DNA from: Flavobacteriales bacterium UBA1993
GTDB taxonomy: Bacteria; Bacteroidota; Bacteroidia; Flavobacteriales_G; Salibacteraceae
DNA: 32,432 bases
NCBI GenBank assembly: GCA_002336485.1
Contig: DDCZ01000066.1
Location: 1-32,432, forward strand
Reading direction: 5' to 3'
The first letter of the stretch is position 1; the number at the start of each line of letters is the position of its first letter. Below, piece by piece: positions 22,762-29,535 of the stretch. The translations under genes were made by a program, and so were the position numbers. The notes under the pieces are model-generated. The model was not told where the DNA came from and searched no databases. It saw nothing but the letters and a program-made list of their open reading frames with translations.

Positions 22762-25215
22762 ATGATAAAAGCCATAATATCCTCTTGCCTAGTTCTTTGC
22801 GCCATTTCTTCAGGTTTTTCTCAAGATTATGAATTGATGAATACAGGTGATACCTATCAGGCGCTCAAAAAAATGCACCGAGGCCTACGGGTGCTTTACA
22901 TTGCCGCCCATCCTGATGATGAAAACACCCGGTTAATTGCGTGGTTAGAAAATGAGAAGCACATTGAAACGGCATACCTCTCGCTCACCAGAGGCCAGGG
23001 TGGGCAAAATTTAATTGGTGATGAAAAGGGCGACGCGCTTGGTGTTATTCGAACATACGAACTTTTGGAGGCAAGAAAGATCGATGGCGGCGAGCAAATG
23101 TTTACTCGAGCCGTTGATTTTGGATACAGTAAATCAGCAAAGGAGAGCTTTGCTAAATGGGGTAAGGAAGAGGTGCTTTCGGATGTAGTCTATGCGATTC
23201 GAAAGTTTCGTCCACATATTATAATAACCCGGTTTCCACCGAATAGATACGCTGGACATGGCCATCATGAGGCGTCAGCAATATTAGCCGCCGAGGCATT
23301 CGACCTCGCTGGCAAACCCGATGCGTATCCAGAACATCTTGATAGAGTAAACCCTTGGAGTCCTGGTGCAATGTATTTCAATACATCAAGCTGGTGGCGA
23401 AAGGAGTTAGATGATAAAACTGAGGCTGAGCTAAAGGAAGAAAACATGCACCGAGTCAATATTGGAGTTTATAACCCCATAAGCGGCCTTGGTATGAATG
23501 AGATTGCCTCACTTGCAAGAAGCAAACACCGATGTCAAGCATTTGGTACGTCTCGCGACCGCGGTGAACGATTTGAGTATCTCGAGCTTTTGAAGGGGGA
23601 GTGGAATGCGAATTTGTTTGATGACCTGGAGGGGATTTGGTCAAGGTCAGCCGTCCATAAAGACGTATTGGAGTCCATCCTAAATCAATACAGTTTTGTT
23701 GACCCAGAAGGGAATTACGCGCGTTTTGTGAAAGAATTTGAACCAAAAATGGCACAGCGAAACATGTGGGCAGAGTCGCTAGACATGAAGTATGTGAGTC
23801 AGATGGCGAGCAGAATCAAACAAAGCATGTTGGGCATAAGAGTTGAGGCATATGCATCGCAAGAGGCAGTTGTGGTTGGAAGTTCATATAAGGTTGAGGT
23901 GGAGGTATATAACGGAGGTGCCGAGTCTGTTGAGGTGCGATTCACCGATAGCGGGGTGGATACTACATTTGATATTGGCGCCGGAAAACGCCTAAAGTTT
24001 GATCGAGTGTTTACTGCCCCAGAAGCTCCATCAACGCCATACTGGTTGCGTCAGCCACACAATGATTTATATACGATTGAAGACCCAAGGTGGATGAGTG
24101 AACCTAGGTTGGTAGAGCACGAGATTAGCTATACGATCAAACGTGACGTTCCCATTCGCAGTAAAACAGAGATTCACCGGAAATGGACAGATAGGTCCGT
24201 TGGTGAAATTGAGCAACCCTTGCAATTTGTGCCCCTAGTGTCCATATCCAATGCGACTAAAACATTGATCGTTCAGAATGGAAAGGGTGTCGATCACGCT
24301 GTGAGTGTGCACGCGTTCGGCAAAGTGGATGGACTCACTTTATACCCATCAGGATACAGCGATGCCTTGGCAAAGACAGATGTTTCCATTGAAAAGGGAC
24401 AGAAGTTCACCCAATCCGTCACGCATAGTTCGGAGTCGCCGTCGGGTCAACAACATATAATAACTCCGGAAGCCAAGATCGGCGACAAGGTGTATTCTAA
24501 GACAATCCGCACCATTGAATACGATCACATTCCAAATATTTCCATTGCCGAGGAAAGTGAACTAAAGCTGATTGCGTTGGACCTGAAGAAGTCAGATGGC
24601 AAAATCTTGTATATCGAAGGATCAGGTGACGAGGTGGACGAATCCCTAGAAATTATTGGCTACGATGTAGAGCGGTTACCATTATCTGAAGCAGTCGATA
24701 ACTTGGATCAGTATAAAGCGATACTTGTTGGTATTCGCGCTTACAATACCAATGAAGACCTGATTGCCTACCAAAACAAGCTATTGGAGTATGTGAATAA
24801 TGGCGGGAATATGATTGTTCAGTACAATACTTCCAGAGGGTTGAAAACTGAAAACCTCGGGCCGACACCTTTTACACTCGGCCGGGAAAGGGTGACGGAG
24901 GAGAATGCGCCGGCCACTTGGTTGAAACCAAAGCATGGTGTCTTTAACCATCCAAACAAATTGACCAATGCAGATTTTGAAAACTGGGTTCAAGAACGGG
25001 GATTGTATTTCGCCAGTGAGTGGGATGAAAACTACACACCGCTTATATCTTGGAAAGACAGCGATGAGGACAAGGAAGCAAAAGGAGCTCTTATTGTAAC
25101 GCACTATGGTAAAGGAACATACTTCTATTCTGGTATATCCTTTTTCAGACAATTGCCCGCAGGGGTGCCTGGCGCGTACCGGTTATTAGTTAACATGATC
25201 GAATATCAGCCATAG
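22762..25215 (+). CDS. Exported multidomain PIG-L/LmbE family deacetylase
   Basis: The 817-residue protein has the signal peptide MIKAIISSCLVLCAISSGFS. Its N-terminal domain is a PIG-L N-acetyl-sugar deacetylase with the zinc motif AHPDDE (H50, D53) and the second site HGHHEA (H166-E170), plus LTRGQGGQN. A long C-terminal region has a beta-sandwich middle part (residues about 365-590) and a final alpha/beta domain from about 610 (KILYIEGSGDEVDESLEIIG, VNNGGNMIVQYN) resembling a ThuA/glutamine-amidotransferase-like fold. Classical PIG-L enzymes of 230-300 residues are cytosolic and include the bacillithiol enzyme BshB; the export signal and size argue against that role. It probably removes acetyl groups from an external amino-sugar compound. 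It is coupled to the symporter genes downstream. Confidence 0.9.
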   Translation: MIKAIISSCLVLCAISSGFSQDYELMNTGDTYQALKKMHRGLRVLYIAAHPDDENTRLIAWLENEKHIETAYLSLTRGQGGQNLIGDEKGDALGVIRTYELLEARKIDGGEQMFTRAVDFGYSKSAKESFAKWGKEEVLSDVVYAIRKFRPHIIITRFPPNRYAGHGHHEASAILAAEAFDLAGKPDAYPEHLDRVNPWSPGAMYFNTSSWWRKELDDKTEAELKEENMHRVNIGVYNPISGLGMNEIASLARSKHRCQAFGTSRDRGERFEYLELLKGEWNANLFDDLEGIWSRSAVHKDVLESILNQYSFVDPEGNYARFVKEFEPKMAQRNMWAESLDMKYVSQMASRIKQSMLGIRVEAYASQEAVVVGSSYKVEVEVYNGGAESVEVRFTDSGVDTTFDIGAGKRLKFDRVFTAPEAPSTPYWLRQPHNDLYTIEDPRWMSEPRLVEHEISYTIKRDVPIRSKTEIHRKWTDRSVGEIEQPLQFVPLVSISNATKTLIVQNGKGVDHAVSVHAFGKVDGLTLYPSGYSDALAKTDVSIEKGQKFTQSVTHSSESPSGQQHIITPEAKIGDKVYSKTIRTIEYDHIPNISIAEESELKLIALDLKKSDGKILYIEGSGDEVDESLEIIGYDVERLPLSEAVDNLDQYKAILVGIRAYNTNEDLIAYQNKLLEYVNNGGNMIVQYNTSRGLKTENLGPTPFTLGRERVTEENAPATWLKPKHGVFNHPNKLTNADFENWVQERGLYFASEWDENYTPLISWKDSDEDKEAKGALIVTHYGKGTYFYSGISFFRQLPAGVPGAYRLLVNMIEYQP

Positions 25216-25217
25216 TC

Positions 25218-25334
25218 ATGGAGGATAATAATATAGAAAATCGGTCTTTTTGGAACAAGGTTTATGCGGCCGTATTGCTGTTTCTTGTAGCTGAAATCAT
25301 TGTGTTCACACTGTTATCCAATGCCCTAGCATGA
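25218..25334 (+). CDS. 38-residue single-span membrane protein, probable symporter partner
   Basis: ATG at 25218 to TGA at 25332-25334 encodes 38 residues. A short acidic head (MEDNNIENRS) leads into FWNKVY and then one hydrophobic helix of about 20 residues (AAVLLFLVAEIIVFTLLSNA). It starts two bases after the deacetylase stop, and its TGA overlaps the ATG of the symporter gene in ATGA, so it is positioned exactly as a coupled gene. Small membrane subunits accompany some SSS transporters (for example DUF4212- or DUF485-type proteins), although this one is shorter and I cannot match it to those. The tight fit, the clear membrane helix and the absence of competing features in the 115-base gap support a real gene. 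Confidence 0.7.
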   Translation: MEDNNIENRSFWNKVYAAVLLFLVAEIIVFTLLSNALA

Positions 25335-27007
25335 ACGCAATCGACTGGATCGTACTTGGAGGAACGCTCTTTGCGATCATTGCTTACGGCACATGGCGCA
25401 CCAGAAGGCAGCGCGACCTAGAATCATACCTCAGAGGTGGACGAGATTCGAGTTGGTTCACAGTTGGTCTAAGCGTCATGGCCACACAGGCTTCAGCAAT
25501 TACCTTTTTATCTACACCAGGTCAGGCGTTTGAATCTGGAATGGGTTTCATTCAGTTTTACTTTGGTTTACCCCTTGCGCTTATTCTAGTATCTGTTGTC
25601 ATCGTGCCGCTGTTCTATAAGCTAAACGTATATACTGCCTACGAATACCTTGAAAACCGATTTGATCTCAATACACGGCTGTTTACAGCTTTTTTGTTCT
25701 TAGTTCAACGTGGATTGGCAGCCGGAATCACCATATATGCCCCAGCCATAGTACTTAGCACTGTATTGGGCTGGGATCTTCGCTCGCTCAACATTGTCAT
25801 TGGTGCATTGGTCATTGTATATACCGTATCTGGTGGAACAAAAGCTGTGAGCTTAACTCAGAAGTGGCAAATGGCGGTTATTATGGGCGGTATGTTCTTC
25901 GCCTTTTTCATGCTCATCGATTACATCTCTCCATTTATGAGCTTTTCAGAGATGGTAACCTTCGCTGGGGCTCAAGGCAAAATGGAGATTGTAAACTTTG
26001 ACTTTGACATATCCTCTCGTTACACCATTTGGAGCGGACTTACAGGGGGCTTGTTTCTTTCGCTTTCCTATTTCGGAACCGACCAAAGTCAAGTCCAACG
26101 ATATATAAGTGCAAGCTCATTAAAAGAGAGTAGGATGGGGTTGATGTTTAATGCGGTCTTGAAAATTCCGATGCAATTTTTCATACTCTTTACCGGAGTG
26201 TTGTTGTTTGTGTTTTATCAAATGCATGAGCAGCCAATTAGTTTTAACCGAGAAGTTGTTGAGCTCGTTCAAAGCTCAGACCGGGCAGAAGAAGGGAGCG
26301 AGCTCTTGGCTCAATTTGAGCGTATTCAATCGGAAAAAACCAAGATTATAAAATCGAATAGCCAAGAGCTACCAAACCAGGAATTTGAACGCTTGGTGGC
26401 AGCAGAAAAATCCGTTAAAACGGCGTATAATCAGATTGCAAATGAGGTAGATGACGCTATTCCAACTAAGGATTCAGACTATGTATTCATTCGATTCATA
26501 TTAGATTACTTGCCCCATGGAGCAATAGGGCTTTTGCTGGCAGTGATTTTGAGCGCAGCAATGTCGTCCACCGCTGGAGAACTGAATGCCTTGGCCACCA
26601 CAACCATGAACGATTTCTATCAAAGGCTAAGTAAAAGGGAAATTGGTCCCGAAACTCAAGTGCGATACAGCAAGCTAATTACAGTAGGTTGGGGCATTCT
26701 AGCAATCTTATTTGCCCTTGCGGCAGATTTGTTTGATAACCTCATCGAGGTCGTCAACATTTTAGGGTCGCTGTTTTATGGTACCATACTTGGAATTTTT
26801 CTCTGTGCAGTGTTGTTTAAAATCGTGCGCGCCAAAGAGGTGTTTATTGCTGCATTGATCGCGGAATCATTCGTCTTGGTTATCTTTTTCGGAGAGAAAT
26901 TCGGTCTTGGTTTTCTCGATATAGGTTTCTTATGGTATAACGTGATTGGAGCAGTGCTTGTTGTTTTGATTTCTCTCATGCTATCCATCCTGATGAAGCG
27001 CACTTAA
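25331..27007 (+). CDS. Sodium:solute symporter (SSS family)
   Basis: The 558-residue inner-membrane protein has the SSS pattern: first helix after MNAIDWIVLGG, the cytoplasmic loop RQRDLESYLRGGRDSSWFTVGLS with the conserved G-G-R, then the unwound first core helix VMATQASAITFLSTPGQAF. Thirteen or more helices follow, including GGTKAVSLTQKWQ and the FGTDQSQVQRYISA motif, plus LSAAMSSTAGELNALATTT near residue 415, which carries Ser/Thr residues typical of the second sodium site. A hydrophilic insert rich in Glu and Lys lies at about 315-380. It should import a small solute with sodium; in this context that may be a sugar or amino-sugar product released by the upstream deacetylase, which is inference. 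Confidence 0.93.
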   Translation: MNAIDWIVLGGTLFAIIAYGTWRTRRQRDLESYLRGGRDSSWFTVGLSVMATQASAITFLSTPGQAFESGMGFIQFYFGLPLALILVSVVIVPLFYKLNVYTAYEYLENRFDLNTRLFTAFLFLVQRGLAAGITIYAPAIVLSTVLGWDLRSLNIVIGALVIVYTVSGGTKAVSLTQKWQMAVIMGGMFFAFFMLIDYISPFMSFSEMVTFAGAQGKMEIVNFDFDISSRYTIWSGLTGGLFLSLSYFGTDQSQVQRYISASSLKESRMGLMFNAVLKIPMQFFILFTGVLLFVFYQMHEQPISFNREVVELVQSSDRAEEGSELLAQFERIQSEKTKIIKSNSQELPNQEFERLVAAEKSVKTAYNQIANEVDDAIPTKDSDYVFIRFILDYLPHGAIGLLLAVILSAAMSSTAGELNALATTTMNDFYQRLSKREIGPETQVRYSKLITVGWGILAILFALAADLFDNLIEVVNILGSLFYGTILGIFLCAVLFKIVRAKEVFIAALIAESFVLVIFFGEKFGLGFLDIGFLWYNVIGAVLVVLISLMLSILMKRT

Positions 27008-27022
27008 TCTAATTACTGGCAT

Positions 27023-27030
27023 TACCTTTG
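27023..27030 (+). promoter_or_regulatory. Bacteroidota -7 box (TACCTTTG) for the final operon
   Basis: TACCTTTG is an exact TAnnTTTG match. It lies 88 bases before the first usable start at 27119, so the transcript would have a leader of about 80 bases, long for this genome. The leader contains a 7-bp inverted repeat and a 14-codon ORF. No -33 TTG is evident. Confidence 0.5.
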
Positions 27031-27044
27031 AATAAGAATTACGC

Positions 27045-27075
27045 CATAAATAATTGCAACCATTGGTCATTTATG
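27045..27075 (+). repeat. 7-bp inverted repeat in the leader of the final operon
   Basis: CATAAAT (27045-27051) and ATTTATG (27069-27075) are exact reverse complements with a 17-base loop. In RNA they could form a short AU-rich stem. The right arm ends with the ATG (27073-27075) of a 14-codon ORF that terminates at 27117, one base before the next start. The stem is weak, and chance is a real possibility. Confidence 0.25.
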
Positions 27076-27118
27076 TCGTACAAGAACTTTCTAGAATCTA
27101 CAAACGCGCCTATCTAAC

Positions 27119-28535
27119 TTGATATCTGCCAGACTTGCCTTTTTATTAGGCCTTTTGTTACTCGCGAAAACGAGTTCATCTCAATCAGAAACAGCTGATT
27201 GCGAAGCGCTTACAAATCGAATCTTAGGCGAAGCAGTTGAAGTGCGAAATCTTGGGCCTCGCGTCAACTCTGAGAAGCAAGAAAGCAACCCGCAATTTGT
27301 TGAAAGTGAAAGCTATCTCACATTTAAGTCCAGTTCTGCTGATGACCTAGGTAAACAGACAGTATCGGAGTTTCTAAAAGGACAGTTTACCAGAAGCGTT
27401 ACAATCGAAAAAAGATTGGATTTGCTTAATCTAAATGGTTCTGAGAATGGTCTTGAAAACCTCATTTACATAGACCCTTTGGGAACGCGAATCGTTCTTC
27501 TTCAAGAAAATACGTTATGGGTCACCGAGCGGGGTGAAGATGGATTTGAAAGTGCTGTGAAACTGCCTCGACTCCATCCTATTCGACTATGCAGATCGTG
27601 CTGTGCTGGATCCTACAGGACGGGTGATTTTCTTTTCAGCAAAGAAGGCAGGCGATGCTGGCGCCACATATGACATTTATCGACAGCGCTATACCGATGG
27701 TCAATGGACATTGCCAGAAGTCTTAGGTCCTGCGATTAATACTGAATTCAACGAAGTTGATCCCAAACTTACAGTCAAAGGCGACCTCACGTTTTCCAGC
27801 GACAAACCGGGTGGTCTAGGTGGTTTTGATATTTATTATTCTGAAAAAGGGGATACGGGGTTCGGTCTGCCTCTGGGCTTTTGTGCTCCAGTTAATTCCA
27901 GTGCAAACGACAGGCATTTCACTCTTATTCAAAAACAACGATTCGCATTACTCTCTTCAGATAGAGAAGCCGGTTTGGGAGGTTTTGATATTTATTCAAT
28001 TGACGTGTACGCTGAAATTAGAAGCGAATGTGTGGAACAAACAAAGGGCGTTACGGTGACCATTAGGGCGCAAGTTGACCCGAATGGTGAACCGCTCATA
28101 TATCATTGGGATTTTGGAGATGGAGGGAAAGGAGAAGGATCAGAAGCCTCACATACGTATAGACTTCCAGGAAATTATCGAGTTGTAATGTCAGCGGAAG
28201 ATGTCGCCACAGGGTTGATTTATCCTGAGGAGACGGTCAACTACATTCCAATCAATTTTAAATCGGGAAGCACCGTAATAAATTGCCCACCTGAAACAAC
28301 ATTGGGAAGCATCGTTGAGTTGACTTCAATCGTAGCCGATGATGCGCCGGTTGAGGAATATCAATGGAGTTTAAATAATAATCAAACCTCGAATACAAAG
28401 TCCTTTAAAGCAGATTTTCTATCCCCAGGAGATCAAGTTGTTAAACTCTACACTTCTTCAACCAATTCCGATGGAATAAAGGTTGTGAGCTGTGTGCAAA
28501 AAACAATCAACGTTGTTGATCCTCTGAAAAAATGA
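27119..28535 (+). pseudogene. Exported PD40-propeller and PKD-domain protein with a one-base frameshift
   Basis: Translation probably began at TTG 27119, giving the signal peptide LISARLAFLLGLLLLAKTSS. The first frame runs through IYIDPLGTRIVLLQEN, a WD40-like PD40 repeat, to AVKLP at 27568, then drifts into a sequence that stops at 27673. The other frame takes over as DSILFDYADRAVLDPTGRV and continues with further PD40 repeats (DPKLTVKGDLTFSSDKPGGL, with GGFDIYYS). Then comes a PKD domain (HWDFGDGGKGEGSEASHTY, with PGNYRVVMSA) and a final Ig-like domain. One extra base at 27569 explains the switch. Family members are often cell-wall or OmpA-associated surface proteins, but no OmpA domain is present. 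TTG may be a degraded ATG. Confidence 0.78.
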
Positions 28536-28551
28536 GGCTTAAATACTAGAT

Positions 28552-29532
28552 ATGGGAATGAAAAAAATTAAAGCGACATGTTATAAGACATTCGTTTGGA
28601 GTTGCTTTTTGATGGGAGGATTGCATAATACCGCCTCAGCGCAACGTGTGCCTTCTATTGCTGAAAATATAGGGTACTGCGCCACCTTCTCTGAGTCCGC
28701 ACCGAAATCGTGGGGAGACGATGATAATGTGCAGGTTTACTTTGTCTCCATTGCCAAGAACAGCACGCGGCCATTCTACATACGAGTCTTTGACGCGGAT
28801 GTGGGAGGTATGCACGACATGGCGAAGTCTGGATTTAATAGTACCACATCATTTACCATCTATGGAGGTAAGGGAGCTTATTCGAATAAGGCAGCAAAGG
28901 GAGTTGATCCCATTCCAGGATACGATGCGGGGATTAAAATAATTGAGCGAAAGGTGGGCGAAGATCCCAAGCTTGATAATAATTGGATGACGATTGGCCC
29001 ACTCAATCCAAAAGAAGGCGAACTGGATAATGCAATGGGTGCATATATCTTCAAATTCATTATAAAGGGTGAAGCGGGCGATGACGGTAACTTATATCAC
29101 TTTTATCTGACGTCACAGGCAGATGAGAATATTGAAATCCCAGGCTCCAATGCCTTTTGCTACGAAATGTCCTTGCGTGTACCATCTAATTCTAAGAAGA
29201 TCATGCACCTCTATCCATATATAGACAATGACGTGATTAATGTGAAGGTGCACAATTTTGATTTCGATAATGGCGGGAATATCCGACTAACCTCGGTCGT
29301 GAAAAACTCACATGCTGTTAAAGCGTCAGCCGACGGGAATTGGGTCACAAGCATACATGACGTAAGCGATAAGGAGCGAAATACATCTTTTGACCTTAAT
29401 GTGCTCGATGCCGCGTCTTTCTCAAATGATATGACCATTTTCGTTACGAATCAGTATGACGAGGCATTACCGTTTTTACTAAACCGATCAATGGAGTTCC
29501 GAAGTTTGATTACAGGACTGGTTATGAGGTGA
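28552..29532 (+). CDS. Unrecognised exported protein
   Basis: The 326-residue product has a signal peptide ending near NTASAQ, starting at ATG 28552 or at the in-frame ATG two codons later (28558). The mature part looks beta-rich, with segments such as VQVYFVSIAKNSTRPFYIRV, YIFKFIIKGEAGDDGNLYHF, NVKVHNFDFDNGGNIRL and MEFRSLITGLVM. I see no recognised domain, no catalytic motif and no T9SS sorting domain; the protein ends right after the last strand. It lies 16 bases after the PD40/PKD gene and three bases before the sensor gene, so it is almost certainly co-transcribed with both. A ligand-binding or surface-complex role for the sensor is possible but is inferred from position only. Confidence 0.7.
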   Translation: MGMKKIKATCYKTFVWSCFLMGGLHNTASAQRVPSIAENIGYCATFSESAPKSWGDDDNVQVYFVSIAKNSTRPFYIRVFDADVGGMHDMAKSGFNSTTSFTIYGGKGAYSNKAAKGVDPIPGYDAGIKIIERKVGEDPKLDNNWMTIGPLNPKEGELDNAMGAYIFKFIIKGEAGDDGNLYHFYLTSQADENIEIPGSNAFCYEMSLRVPSNSKKIMHLYPYIDNDVINVKVHNFDFDNGGNIRLTSVVKNSHAVKASADGNWVTSIHDVSDKERNTSFDLNVLDAASFSNDMTIFVTNQYDEALPFLLNRSMEFRSLITGLVMR

Positions 29533-29535
29533 AAG

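Noticed and set aside
22762..25215. Bacillithiol pathway locus (PIG-L as BshB, YfiT as bacillithiol transferase)
   Set aside because: The PIG-L protein is exported and 817 residues long, unlike cytosolic BshB of about 240. No bshA or bshC is present. Only the YfiT gene is compatible with bacillithiol use.
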